Notes: a model not told the origin generated them from the sequence alone. 64,000 nucleotides of DNA from an uncultured Bacilli bacterium (GCA_910580185.1 CAJTWC010000005.1:42008-106007); one strand, 5' to 3'; shown: positions 16,875 to 25,465, counted from the stretch's first letter. Numbers and translations are program-made.

Positions 16875-17294
16875 TTACTCTATATCAAAACTTTCTGTCT
16901 TTAAATCACAATAATATCTACCACTTGTAGCGGTAAACTTTAAAACACAATAATCTGGATCAGTTACACCTTTCTTATAAAACATTGTGTCTCCTTTTTT
17001 CCAAATTATATTTTTTATTTCTTGGTCTGTTAAGACTTCCATTGTTCCTTTTAACATAACACCAACATATTTAACTAATCCTTTATGATAAAAGTAAATA
17101 CTAGCATTTGGATTATTTTGATATTGTTTTACTCTCATAGATGAAATATTAGTAGAAAAATAAAATTCTTTTAGACCTACCCTTTTTCTGGGTTTTAGCA
17201 TTGCTTTTACATTAGGATAATTTTCATCATCAATAGAACATATAAAACTAACACTCTGCTTATCAATAAACTTTTCTATTTTCTTTAAATTCAT
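16875..17294 (-). CDS. Pyridoxamine 5'-phosphate oxidase family protein
   Basis: 139 residues with the split-barrel flavin-binding fold: SFICSIDDENYPNVKAMLKP at residues 15-34, EFYFSTNISSMRVKQYQNNP, NASIYFYHKGLVKYVGVMLK and GTMEVLTDQEIK. Members bind FMN, F420 or heme and are often general stress proteins. The true substrate cannot be assigned. ATG follows GAGAGATGAAG. Confidence 0.8.
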   Translation of the reverse strand: MNLKKIEKFIDKQSVSFICSIDDENYPNVKAMLKPRKRVGLKEFYFSTNISSMRVKQYQNNPNASIYFYHKGLVKYVGVMLKGTMEVLTDQEIKNIIWKKGDTMFYKKGVTDPDYCVLKFTATSGRYYCDLKTESFDIE

Positions 17295-17323
17295 AAAACT
17301 TCATCTCTCTTTCAAACTTTAAT

Positions 17324-17491
17324 TTAATCTTCAATTTTCATAATAATATCGTATGCATTATTACATTCTTCTTTTGATAACTTAGTTTCTTTAACAAGAA
17401 ATTCTATTGCTTCATCTTTAGTAGAAAAACATTTTAATATATTTTTTACCTCTTTAAATTTCTCAATAACTTTTTTAACTTCATTATTCAT
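17324..17491 (-). CDS. Small helical hypothetical protein, 55 aa
   Basis: ATG at 17489-17491 follows AGGAAGATGAA, and the frame runs 55 codons to TAA at 17324. The product is helical and charged (NNEVKKVIEKFKEVKNILKC, then SKEECNNAYDIIMKIED). Its spaced Lys/Glu pattern resembles the small protein at 13909. No family is recognised. Monocistronic, between the PPOX gene and the 67-aa gene. Confidence 0.5.
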   Translation of the reverse strand: MNNEVKKVIEKFKEVKNILKCFSTKDEAIEFLVKETKLSKEECNNAYDIIMKIED

Positions 17492-17628
17492 AATTTCATC
17501 TTCCTTTAAAATTTCAACTTTTCATTTTATTTTATCATTATTTATTAACTTATTTTTATCACAACTAATCTCACTATGATTTTAAATAACTTGATTAGTT
17601 TTAGCAATGGTAAAAAGAAAAATTATAA

Positions 17629-17832
17629 TTATATTTTATTAAAAAACACAATTTTTTCCTTTAGTGATATTTTACTAACCTCGTATCCATATTCCGTGCA
17701 TTCCTTTTTATAATTCAAAAAGGAATGGTCTATATCAAAACCTAAAATACCTTTAATTTCTTCATAAGATAGTTTATAACTTTCTTTATTATTTTCTTTT
17801 AAATATTCCCATAATACTTTATATTTACTCAC
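17629..17832 (-). CDS. Small conserved hypothetical protein, 67 aa
   Basis: 67 residues beginning SKYKVLWEYLKENNKESYKL and containing GFDIDHSFLNYKKECTEYGYE. I recall this pattern from small uncharacterised Firmicute proteins; the second half could be a helix-loop-strand module. The start is GTG at 17830-17832, 11 bases after AGGAG, because no ATG is available in frame. Followed by a 90-base gap without features. Confidence 0.6.
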   Translation of the reverse strand: MSKYKVLWEYLKENNKESYKLSYEEIKGILGFDIDHSFLNYKKECTEYGYEVSKISLKEKIVFFNKI

Positions 17833-17922
17833 TATTAATCACACTCCTAAGTTACTATTTCTACATAACTTATCTCATATTTTAATGCTATTTTTAAATA
17901 AATTATTAAAAAAATGATAAAT

Positions 17923-19425
17923 CTATATATTTTTCTTTATTAATCCATCTTCACTTAAAACGTATAAACAATCTGCCACTTCACTAATATACTTACGGTC
18001 ATGAGACACACTAATTATCACGCCCGTAAAGTTTTTTAAAACCTTCCTTATAACCGGGTTTGATAACGGGCTTACGTTTCTAGTTGGTTCATCCAAGATT
18101 AAACAATCACATTTATCTAAAACTAACTTAATTAAAATCAGCTTTGCTTTAGTACCATTACTTAAATCATTAGGATTACTAACCATTTCATCCTTAGTAA
18201 AATTTAAATTACCTAAATACATCCTTGCCTTAGTAACATTATCCTTACTTCCATCGGTTAAAAAATCCAAAACACTATCATAGCCACTTAATATATCTTC
18301 ATAAACTTGCGGCATGTATCCCACCTTAATATCATTTCTGGTTTTTAATTCATCATATATTTTCCTTATCAAAGTAGTTTTACCTACCCCGTTTTTTCCT
18401 ATTATACACAAATGCTTATTTCCGATTACATCTAACTTTATGTTTTTTAAAAGCACCTTACCATCCACTATAAGCTCTGGTATATCAAGTTTTATAATAA
18501 CCTTATTTCTTGGTATATAAACGTTTTCAAAGCTAAAATTAATGCTTTCTTCCACGTCTGGAGCCTCGGTTATAATGGTGTTATCCAACCTTTTTTCCTG
18601 TGATTTTAACTGGTGCATCTTCTTTTTTAATACCTTAGCACCATGTGGATCCTTTCTAGAAATAGTATTTTGCTTATATTCAACCTTGTCCATTACCCTT
18701 CTTAACTTTTCTTGTTCCTTATTAAACTTCCTTTTTTCATACTTTGATATTTCGCTTTGCTTTTCTAGTTTTAAAATTCTTTCTTTTACGTAAGTATCAT
18801 AATCCGTTTTTAATAAAGTATGCCTGCAATCAGTTTTCTTCTTTATCTGCTCTATATGTAAGATTTTATTAGCAGTATTAGATAAAAGTGTTTCATCATG
18901 GGAAACATACACAATTGGTTTACTTGTCTTGTTTATAAAATCTTCTAACCATTTTAACGTTTCTATGTCTAAATCATTAGTTGGCTCATCTAAAAATAAA
19001 ATATCATAGTCGTTAATTAAAAGCCTTAGTATTCCTACTTTTACTTTTTCACCACCAGATAACGTACTCATTTTTTGTTTTAAAATATAATCATCTAACA
19101 TTAATTCTTCTAAACTTCTATAAAAAATATTAATCTTATCATAATAATCATTTTCATCTACAAATAAATAATCAAACACCATTTTATTTAAGTCTTCGTC
19201 ACTTAAAAATTGCTCTAAATAACCTGGTCTGTTACCCTTATAGTTAATTGTTCCTGAAACCGAAGAATACTCACATATTCCTAATAATGACCTAAGTAAG
19301 GTAGATTTACCGTTTCCTTCCTCACCTATTATCGCTAGTTTATCATTTTTATTTAGGGTAAATGATAATCCCTTAATTAAATATCTAGTAGATACCATTA
19401 TATCTACGTCTTTAGCTTCAAACAT
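17923..19425 (-). CDS. ABC-F family ATPase, possible ribosome protection protein
   Basis: 500 residues with two ABC domains and no membrane segment. The first has IGEEGNGKSTLL, STLSGGEKVKVGILR and DILFLDEPTNDLDIETL. A charged linker rich in Lys/Arg follows (about 215-290). The second has IGKNGVGKTTLI, a changed signature DLSNGTKAKL, and CLILDEPTRNVSPLSNPVIR. ABC-F proteins act on the ribosome, either as translation factors or as antibiotic protection proteins. The ATG at 19423-19425 sits 6 bases after AAGGAGG. The leader peptide and alternative hairpins upstream favour a drug-inducible protection role, which is inference. Confidence 0.82.
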   Translation of the reverse strand: MFEAKDVDIMVSTRYLIKGLSFTLNKNDKLAIIGEEGNGKSTLLRSLLGICEYSSVSGTINYKGNRPGYLEQFLSDEDLNKMVFDYLFVDENDYYDKINIFYRSLEELMLDDYILKQKMSTLSGGEKVKVGILRLLINDYDILFLDEPTNDLDIETLKWLEDFINKTSKPIVYVSHDETLLSNTANKILHIEQIKKKTDCRHTLLKTDYDTYVKERILKLEKQSEISKYEKRKFNKEQEKLRRVMDKVEYKQNTISRKDPHGAKVLKKKMHQLKSQEKRLDNTIITEAPDVEESINFSFENVYIPRNKVIIKLDIPELIVDGKVLLKNIKLDVIGNKHLCIIGKNGVGKTTLIRKIYDELKTRNDIKVGYMPQVYEDILSGYDSVLDFLTDGSKDNVTKARMYLGNLNFTKDEMVSNPNDLSNGTKAKLILIKLVLDKCDCLILDEPTRNVSPLSNPVIRKVLKNFTGVIISVSHDRKYISEVADCLYVLSEDGLIKKNI

Positions 19426-19426
19426 G

Positions 19427-19500
19427 CTATGCCTCCTTCTACTTGGCATAATCAAAGTTTATGCCTAACTTATTTAATTAAATTAATCATTTTCCCACCT
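19427..19500 (-). promoter_or_regulatory. Candidate attenuator leader of the ABC-F gene
   Basis: On the minus strand three segments compete: GGCATAA (19459-19465), TTATGCC (19445-19451) and GGCATAG (19427-19433). The middle one can pair with the first (7 bp, 7-base loop) or with the third. Pairing with the third buries the AGGAGG ribosome site of the ABC-F gene. A six-codon ORF with a strong ribosome site lies just before the first segment. This is the logic of erm- and msr-type translational attenuators. Confidence 0.5.
19470..19490 (-). CDS. Six-residue leader peptide MINLIK
   Basis: ATG at 19488-19490 is preceded by GGAGGTGGGAAA, one of the best ribosome sites in the region. It is followed by five sense codons and TAA, 44 bases before the ABC-F start. 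Such tiny well-initiated ORFs before ABC-F or erm genes serve as drug-sensing leader peptides. Function here is inferred. Confidence 0.45.
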   Translation of the reverse strand: MINLIK

Positions 19501-19557
19501 CCATAAATTACTTTAGCCTAACACTTATTTTCATTTTAACATAATATCTAAAGATTC

Positions 19558-19698
19558 TTAGAACAACTTCATTTGCTCGTTTTTCTTAATTTCCTTTTTG
19601 TACGCCTTAATAATATCTTTCGTGTTATAAAGGATTCCATAACACATATCACCATATTTAACTTTTGAAAGAATGGTTTTTGCTTTTATAAATTTCAT
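19558..19698 (-). pseudogene. 46-aa ORF, possible internally deleted SPL-family radical SAM gene
   Basis: The ATG overlaps the stop of the ABC-2 permease gene in ATGA, so it can be translated by coupling. MKFIKAKTILSKVKYGD and then YGILYNTK resemble the N-terminus of spore-photoproduct-lyase-like radical SAM proteins, just before their CxxxCxxC cluster motif. The sequence then jumps to a Lys-rich tail ending EQMKLF, like many C-termini of that family. The cluster cysteines are absent. I read it as a gene that lost its middle, though an unrelated small protein is possible. Confidence 0.4.
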
Positions 19699-20843
19699 AT
19701 TTTTCCCTTTCTCTTAATAGAAACCATGTTAGTAATTATTATAAAAATAATTGAAAAACAAATTATGATAAACATGTTAGTTAGGATAGGATTTATTGTT
19801 TCAACGTTAAAGACTTCTACTTCTTTTAGTAAATCATTTGTTTTTATGTACCAGTAAGATGGAAGCGCGTGTGCTATTTTAAGTACGAAATTAGGTAACA
19901 TACTAGTAGGTACAAAAGATCCGCACAAGAAACTTGAACCAAGTGCAATAACGTTTACAATGCCATTTACCGCGTTCTTATTACTTACTAAGTTAGCGAT
20001 TAAAAACGCAATTGTTAAAGCACAAAAAGTAAATATAAATGAGTTTATTATGAAAAATAAGCCATGCATCGTATTCATTATTTTACCCAAAAGGATAAAT
20101 GACAAAACAACATAGAAAATCCATAAAACGAAAGCAAATAAACCATTTGATAAAAGAAGTATCGTGTTATATTTTTTATTACTCATGCTACTTACCATGG
20201 TTCTTTTCTTTATGTTTTCTTCTTTAAAACTAGATAAAATTAAACATATAACGTATATCGTTCCTGCTAAGATACAGTAGTTTAAAAAGTTATAATAAAA
20301 CGCTGCTTTTTCTATGGAATTACTATCTAACTTTGAAGTTATTTTTACGTCTACTTTGGTAGCTAAAGTATCATCTATTAAACTTACTAATTCTTCTTCA
20401 CTTTCTGCTACGTCACTATAAACGTTTGCTATCTTAAGGTATCTTTCCACCATCATGTTAGCTAAACTAGCACCATAATCCCCTACTGTTTTAACCTTTA
20501 TTTCCGGACTTTTACCAGCGATAATTTCTTGACTAAAATTCTCAGGAACATAAATCACGTAACTTACATCGCGATAAAATAAAGCATCATCTATTTTTTC
20601 TTCGCTACCTACTATATTTATTACGTTACTATTTTTATTTAAATAATTAATAAAGCTCTTGGTAATACCTTCTTCTTTTGCTTTGTTTACTATTAGTATG
20701 TTTGGTTTACTAGCGGTAAAACTTACACTTTTCTCACTTGTTTGCATGTTAAACGCGCTAAAGAAAACAAGGATAACGGTATAAATTATAATTGGTATTT
20801 TACATTTGTTTAATACTTTTAAAAATGCTTTAAATACTGTCAT
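19695..20843 (-). CDS. ABC-2 type transporter permease, second subunit
   Basis: 382 residues. One N-terminal membrane helix (IPIIIYTVILVFFSAF) is followed by a large extracytoplasmic domain (about 35-185, with IVNKAKEEGITKSFINYLNK). A C-terminal bundle of about five helices includes IVNVIALGSSFLCGSFVPTSMLP, the usual ABC-2 signature region. It overlaps the upstream permease gene by 14 bases and forms an exporter with it and the ATPase at 22014. The substrate could be a lipid, drug or peptide. Confidence 0.82.
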   Translation of the reverse strand: MTVFKAFLKVLNKCKIPIIIYTVILVFFSAFNMQTSEKSVSFTASKPNILIVNKAKEEGITKSFINYLNKNSNVINIVGSEEKIDDALFYRDVSYVIYVPENFSQEIIAGKSPEIKVKTVGDYGASLANMMVERYLKIANVYSDVAESEEELVSLIDDTLATKVDVKITSKLDSNSIEKAAFYYNFLNYCILAGTIYVICLILSSFKEENIKKRTMVSSMSNKKYNTILLLSNGLFAFVLWIFYVVLSFILLGKIMNTMHGLFFIINSFIFTFCALTIAFLIANLVSNKNAVNGIVNVIALGSSFLCGSFVPTSMLPNFVLKIAHALPSYWYIKTNDLLKEVEVFNVETINPILTNMFIIICFSIIFIIITNMVSIKRKGKI

Positions 20844-22014
20844 ACGTTCTCCTCCTTAAACTTAAAACTGATATTCCTATTAATATTAATGAAAAGATAA
20901 GAAGGCTTACAACGTTAAAGAAAAACCTACCCGATGTACCATAGTAATATAGCGAGTAAAAGCCGTCAGTTATCATGCTAGCGGGATTTATTTTGTTTAT
21001 GATTGGAACGTTTTTATCAATTATGTATTTCATGGTAATTCCCATCATTCCTGATAAAAAGCAACCTAACATGGTAAATGCTATAATAATTCCTGTTTTA
21101 GTATTTTCGTTTGTTTTAAATACACATGATACAAAAATACCAAGTGATAATCCTGCAAGTGAACCCGCAAGTGACAACAATATTACGTGTGGTAAGTTAT
21201 TTCCATAATCTACCTTAAGAACAAAGATGGTGTATAAGAATAATAGTAAAAGACCAATTAACTGAACTACGTAACTTGCAAGAGTGCTACTTAAAACTAA
21301 CTTAGCTTTTGAAGTAGGGCTTACTGATACTCTTTTACCGTTATTGCTCATGTTTGCTAAAACGTTATTAATTGATACGGTACCAAGAATACCACCATAT
21401 AAACAAGCCATTGCAATTAAAGTATAAAACTCTATCATCGTGTAACTTAAGTTACCTCTTGATACGTCTTTTATGTTAGCTTTATACTCCGATATCTTTT
21501 TTGTTACGTCAAGATAAACATATTGGTAAATAGTGTTTACCCTTCCAGTTTCATTAGGATTTTCAGCAATTTTTTTGTTTCCTATATTACTGGTTATTTT
21601 AATATAACTATCTATTTCTTCTATTACGTATTTAAAAATAGTTTCATCAAACCCGTTTTTATTAACTACTACGTTAGGTTTATCATCTATGATTATGAAA
21701 TAGCCGCTAACTTTGTTTTTATCTAATAACTCTTTAGCGTCTTTTTTGCTATCTACGTATTTTATATTAAATATTTTCTCTTCTTTTTTCTCGCTACCTA
21801 ACTTTTCTAATGGTTCTTTATATAATCCAAATTCAAAAGCATGATTATTTACTATTGCTATGTCTACCGGCTTCATCTTTTCACTATTTTCTATGTTACT
21901 AAACGCCATGTTAAAAAACGTACCTAATATAATTGGAAAGGCAAAGGTCCAAAATATTAGCATCTTATTTGAAAATAATGTTTTAAAGGCGTATTTAAAA
22001 TTATGGATAAACAT
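20830..22014 (-). CDS. ABC-2 type transporter permease, first subunit
   Basis: 394 residues with the same plan as its partner: helix 1 (MLIFWTFAFPIILGTFFNMA), an extracytoplasmic domain to about residue 190, then five or six helices, including GIIIAFTMLGCFLSGMMGITM. The start overlaps the ATPase stop by one base (TAATG arrangement at 22014), typical of tightly coupled exporter operons. Confidence 0.82.
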   Translation of the reverse strand: MFIHNFKYAFKTLFSNKMLIFWTFAFPIILGTFFNMAFSNIENSEKMKPVDIAIVNNHAFEFGLYKEPLEKLGSEKKEEKIFNIKYVDSKKDAKELLDKNKVSGYFIIIDDKPNVVVNKNGFDETIFKYVIEEIDSYIKITSNIGNKKIAENPNETGRVNTIYQYVYLDVTKKISEYKANIKDVSRGNLSYTMIEFYTLIAMACLYGGILGTVSINNVLANMSNNGKRVSVSPTSKAKLVLSSTLASYVVQLIGLLLLFLYTIFVLKVDYGNNLPHVILLSLAGSLAGLSLGIFVSCVFKTNENTKTGIIIAFTMLGCFLSGMMGITMKYIIDKNVPIINKINPASMITDGFYSLYYYGTSGRFFFNVVSLLIFSLILIGISVLSLRRRTYDSI

Positions 22015-22952
22015 TAGTCTCTAAGTTCCTTTCCGGTTAACTCTAAGAACACGTCGTTAAGAGTTGGTCTTGCAACAAATATGTTGTTATACGTAATTTC
22101 TTCTTTCTTAAAATAGTTTATTAGATCCACTATGTTGTTTTTGCCTTTATCATAAGCAATGGTTAAATTGTTATCTTTATATGTTACTTGTGCTACGTTT
22201 TTTAAAGTATTTATTTCTTTTATATGATTTTTATCTAAATCCATTACTTCAACGATTATTTTTTCTTTGGTACTGGAAAGTTTTTTTAGTTCATCATTAG
22301 TTCCACTTGCAATTACACTACCCTTATCAAGGATTATTACCCTGTCACAAAGTATTTCTACTTCTTCCATGTAATGGGTTGTGTATATGATTGTAGCACC
22401 GTCTTTTCTTAGTTTTTTAATTCCATCTAGTATGTTATTTCTACTTTGTGGGTCTACTGCAACGGTTGGTTCATCTAATATAATTAGCTTTGGTTTGTGA
22501 GCAATCCCACATGCAATGTTTAGTCTTCTAAGTAGTCCACCTGATAATTGTTTTGGATAAAACTTTTTAAAGTTTTCTAAGCCTACTAATTTAATTGCAT
22601 CCTCCACATACTTCTTACGAGTTTTTTTATCCGTTACATATAAACCACAAAAGTAATCTATGTTATCATAAACGCTTAGTTCTTCAAACACGGCAACATC
22701 TTGAAATACTACTCCTATTTTTCTTTTTATATCATAAGCATTAGGACTCATTTCTTTTCCAAATATCTTAATATCACCACCATCAAAGTTAAGTAATGAT
22801 AAAAGGCAGTTTATGGTTGTTGACTTACCGCTTCCATTAGGGCCTAATAAGCCTAGTATTTCTCCTTCTTTTACTTCAAATGATAAGTTATCTACCGCTT
22901 TAAGTTCTTTATACTTTTTAGTTAAATTTTTAACTTCTATTACGTTTTTCAA
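22014..22952 (-). CDS. ABC transporter ATP-binding protein (ABC-2 exporter)
   Basis: 312 residues: Walker A GLLGPNGSGKST near 36, Q-loop GVVFQDVAVFEELS, signature QLSGGLLRRLNIACG, Walker B LIILDEPTVAVDPQSR and H-loop IIYTTHYMEE. The C-terminal about 90 residues match drug/lipid exporter ATPases of the CcmA/NatA type (FVARPTLNDVFLELTGKELRD). It begins with TTG: the frame KNVIEVKNLTKKYKELKAVD matches family N-termini and GGTG sits 5 bases before, while the nearby ATG is out of frame. Confidence 0.88.
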   Translation of the reverse strand: MKNVIEVKNLTKKYKELKAVDNLSFEVKEGEILGLLGPNGSGKSTTINCLLSLLNFDGGDIKIFGKEMSPNAYDIKRKIGVVFQDVAVFEELSVYDNIDYFCGLYVTDKKTRKKYVEDAIKLVGLENFKKFYPKQLSGGLLRRLNIACGIAHKPKLIILDEPTVAVDPQSRNNILDGIKKLRKDGATIIYTTHYMEEVEILCDRVIILDKGSVIASGTNDELKKLSSTKEKIIVEVMDLDKNHIKEINTLKNVAQVTYKDNNLTIAYDKGKNNIVDLINYFKKEEITYNNIFVARPTLNDVFLELTGKELRD

Positions 22953-22988
22953 AAAACACCATCTCCTAGTTTGTTTGTAATATATTAC

Positions 22989-23429
22989 TTATTTAATTAC
23001 TAATTCCATACCAACATGAACTACTCCTTCTTCTAAAAAATCGTCAGTTGTAGTAACAAAACCGAATTTTTCATAAAAGCCTACAGCATGTTTTTGGGCA
23101 TTCATACATATTTTTTCGCATTTCATTTTTGCTTTTATTGCTTCTAAACTTTGTTTCATTAAATCTTTTCCAATTCCTTTTCCATGCTCTAAAGTTAAAA
23201 CTCTTCCAACTTTAACAATTGTTTTAGTATTATCTTTATAAAATGCTCTTAAATATGCTACCACTTTATTATCCTCCATAAAAAAGCAATGTAAACTTTC
23301 ATAATCAATATTATCCATATCTTGATACCTAATATTTTGTTCCATAATAAATATTTCTGCTCTTGCTTTTAAAATTTCATATAATTCTTTGGTTGATAAC
23401 TCACTAAACTCTTTTGCTATTAAATTCAT
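22989..23429 (-). CDS. GNAT acetyltransferase, ElaA-like
   Basis: 146 residues with the ElaA pattern: ELYEILKARAEIFIMEQNIR, YQDMDNIDYESLHCFF, VAYLRAFYKDN, VGRVLTLEHGKGIGKDLMKQ (acetyl-CoA loop HGKGIGKDL), and MNAQKHAVGFYEKFGFVTT. The substrate is unknown for this family. The ATG lacks a clear ribosome site. Confidence 0.85.
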   Translation of the reverse strand: MNLIAKEFSELSTKELYEILKARAEIFIMEQNIRYQDMDNIDYESLHCFFMEDNKVVAYLRAFYKDNTKTIVKVGRVLTLEHGKGIGKDLMKQSLEAIKAKMKCEKICMNAQKHAVGFYEKFGFVTTTDDFLEEGVVHVGMELVIK

Positions 23430-23510
23430 TTTAATCTATAATCCAATTATAACATCTTTTGGCCAATTAATTACGACTTGTAATAATTTTTAAATAAATA
23501 TGAACAAAAA

Positions 23511-23540
23511 AATAAAGACATTTGTTAAAACATCTTTATT
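23511..23540 (-). terminator. Terminator after the 60-aa ORF
   Basis: An 8-bp stem AATAAAGA/TCTTTATT is extended inside by AT pairs and followed on the minus strand by TTTTTTTG. Confidence 0.65.
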
Positions 23541-23552
23541 ATACTTAAACAT

Positions 23553-23735
23553 TTAACATGATATTATTGATTTACCATCTTTTTTTTTTCTAATAGCTTT
23601 TTTACCTTTTTCTAAACAAGCTATATCAGAATCAATTGCTATAAGGATATTTGATTTTACATTTGAACTATAAAATTTTGTATGTACAATTAAACTATCA
23701 GCATCACTATAAAAATTATTTTCACGCATATTCAT
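23553..23735 (-). CDS. Hypothetical 60-aa protein
   Basis: A short frame reading RENNFYSDADSLIVHTKFYS, then a hydrophobic strand NILIAIDSDIACLEKGKKAI and a Lys-rich tail. A good terminator directly after it argues for a real transcript. The ribosome site before the ATGs is weak. It could be a fragment of a larger gene. No family is recognised. Confidence 0.35.
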   Translation of the reverse strand: MNMRENNFYSDADSLIVHTKFYSSNVKSNILIAIDSDIACLEKGKKAIRKKKDGKSIISC

Positions 23736-23777
23736 AAAACTTTCTCTTTATAATTAATTTATTGTAATTGTTTATTA

Positions 23778-24365
23778 CTATTGTTCTGTACTAATTTTAC
23801 GACCTTTAATTTTATATTTTTTTCTTTTTACTGAAGATTTTGAATTAGCTAATTCGTCATCTATTTCTGACAATTTATTAATTATTTCACTTCTAGCTTG
23901 GCCAGAATCTATTCTATCTAATTCAGATAATAATTCCTTCTTTTTCTTTTCATCTTCAGCTTGTTTTTTACTAATTATCCAATGATATTCGCACATTGTT
24001 TCTTCACTAGGATAAAAAATTGTACCTTCTTCTGCCTTTTCAAAATTATCATTGTTTTGTTTCATTATATAAAAAAGCATTTCACCTAAAAATAAGTTCC
24101 AATTTCCTATACCACTTTTCTTAAGCTCGTTAGCATATTCTTCATCAAAAATTATTTTATAAGTATCTTGATTTTTTACTATTTTAGAATGAATATTTAC
24201 ACAATCCATATTAAGTTTTTCGAATTCTATTAAAATTCCGAAAAATTCAACTACTTTTGTAAGATCTTCACCGGGTTTTATTTTATCTCCTGTTTCCTTC
24301 TCATACGTCTTATGTATATCTTCTGCCAATCTATTTGCATATAATTCCATTGCATTCATATACAT
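23778..24365 (-). CDS. Hypothetical helical protein
   Basis: 195 residues, cytoplasmic. The first 130 residues form a mixed domain (MELYANRLAEDIHKTYEKET, IVKNQDTYKIIFDEEYANEL, LFLGEMLFYIMKQNNDNFEK). The end is a charged coiled coil and a very basic tail (SVKRKKYKIKGRKIS). The start is ATG at 24363-24365, 8 bases after AAAGGAGG. It lies just downstream of an interrupted gene. The family is unknown. Confidence 0.55.
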   Translation of the reverse strand: MYMNAMELYANRLAEDIHKTYEKETGDKIKPGEDLTKVVEFFGILIEFEKLNMDCVNIHSKIVKNQDTYKIIFDEEYANELKKSGIGNWNLFLGEMLFYIMKQNNDNFEKAEEGTIFYPSEETMCEYHWIISKKQAEDEKKKKELLSELDRIDSGQARSEIINKLSEIDDELANSKSSVKRKKYKIKGRKISTEQ

Positions 24366-24408
24366 ACTCAAAACCTCCTTTAATAGCTTTATTATACCAC
24401 ATAAATCA

Positions 24409-24924
24409 TTAAATATTAGAATGAATGTAATACAAAACATGAGTTTCTATATCATAAAAATATACATTATAATTATTATATCCTGATTCTTTTAAATCTA
24501 AATAATAGTAATCACCTACTGATATTATATTATTATTAAAATTAAATTCATTAGAACGTCCTTATATACTCATCCATTTTCTTGTGTCATTAAAATAATT
24601 TTTTAAACCTTCAATATTTTCCTCTTTAACTATTTGATATTTAGTATTATTTTTAAATTTATCATCATCCGATTTTTTATAAATATATTTACAATAATCA
24701 GTATAATCCTGAAATCCATCTTTTTGAAAATGTTCTTCTTTCTCATAGTACCCTTTTAAAATCATTTTATCTTTATAATGCATTGGTAAAATGGACGAAA
24801 CTAATCCACAAATAAAACTCATTAAAAAAATAATTAATATACATATAATTGGCATAAATAGTAAGATTAATATTAAATTTTTAAAATTTACTTTACGATT
24901 TAGTAATTCTTTTATTTTTGCCAT
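24409..24924 (-). pseudogene. Membrane protein gene interrupted by an in-frame stop
   Basis: The frame opens with ATG at 24922-24924 after AGAGGT and encodes a membrane helix (LILILLFMPIICILIIFLMSFICG) and a soluble part ending KNYFNDTRKWMSI before TAA at 24562-24564. Without any shift the same frame continues for 50 more codons (GRSNEFNFNNNIISVGDYYY and on to VYFYDIETHVLYYIHSNI) to TAA at 24409. The downstream piece has no start and reads as a natural C-terminal domain. It looks like a recent nonsense mutation at codon 121 of 172, unless the stop is read through. Confidence 0.65.
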
Positions 24925-24945
24925 TTTTAAACCTCTAAAAAACAT

Positions 24946-25183
24946 ATATTATTTAAATATAATTTATACTAAATTTATTCTAAACGGTGTATCTTGTATA
25001 ATTAAATTATAACATAAGTTCATATTTTTTATGTATAAAATAATTGATTATAAAATTTTATATTTTTTGTATTTACTATTTTATTTTTTTAGTAATTAAT
25101 CTTGCTACTAAAATAAAAATTTTGCTATAAATAAAAAGTTATTTTTGTAAATTTTATTTAGTAAAATCATTATTTTATGGCGT
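24946..25183. other. AT-rich gap without recognisable gene
   Basis: I see no convincing coding sequence, hairpin terminator or RNA here. It is extremely AT-rich with poly-A/T runs and separates the interrupted membrane gene from the promoter of the toxin-antitoxin-like locus. Confidence 0.5.
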
Positions 25184-25212
25184 TTGCATTAATATTTTAC
25201 CTGTGTTATTAT
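25184..25212 (+). promoter_or_regulatory. Promoter of the toxin-like transcript (locus 1)
   Basis: TTGCAT (25184-25189), a 17-base spacer, then TATTAT (25207-25212). The start would be near 25219, about 56 bases before the peptide ATG. Confidence 0.65.
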
Positions 25213-25274
25213 GCGTTTGGAACATTTAATAAGTTGGGTGGTTGCCAAACTTCAAGACGAAGGGAGGCGATAAT

Positions 25275-25358
25275 ATGAAAAAGAAAGATTTACTAATCTT
25301 TGCTTTAGTAGTCATTATTTTCCTTCTTATATTATTACTATACGTAGTTTTAATGTAA
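25275..25358 (+). CDS. 27-aa membrane peptide, candidate type I toxin (locus 1)
   Basis: The peptide begins MKKKDLLIFALVVIIFLLIL and is one uninterrupted hydrophobic helix after a KKK head, the usual form of type I toxins that depolarise the membrane. The ATG is 7 bases after GGGAGG. The leader segment 25233-25248 (GTTGGGTGGTTGCCAA) is complementary, with small gaps, to 25403-25417 (TTGGCAACACTCAAC) downstream of the stop. The mRNA can thus close 5' to 3', as known type I toxin mRNAs do. An antisense promoter faces it. Confidence 0.6.
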   Translation: MKKKDLLIFALVVIIFLLILLLYVVLM

Positions 25359-25365
25359 AAGAAAA

Positions 25366-25465
25366 ATCACCTAACTAGCATTAGTTAGGTGAACCCAATT
25401 TATTGGCAACACTCAACGTGCAAATATTAAGTGTTCCTCTTTTATTTTATGAGATTTCCTCATCT
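25366..25465 (-). ncRNA. Candidate antisense antitoxin RNA (locus 1)
   Basis: It would start near 25465 from the promoter at 25472-25500 and end at a strong hairpin, CACCTAACTA/TAGTTAGGTG (25368-25391), followed on the minus strand by ATTTTTCTTTT. That gives about 100 bases complementary to the 3' part of the toxin mRNA. On the plus strand the 25408-25446 hairpin with TCTTTTATTTT can end the toxin mRNA, so the two transcripts overlap tail to tail. Confidence 0.5.

Noticed and set aside
25211..25273. An ORF starting MRLEHLISWVVAKL just before the locus 1 peptide
   Set aside because: Its ATG lies inside the -10 box of the promoter, so it is not in the transcript.
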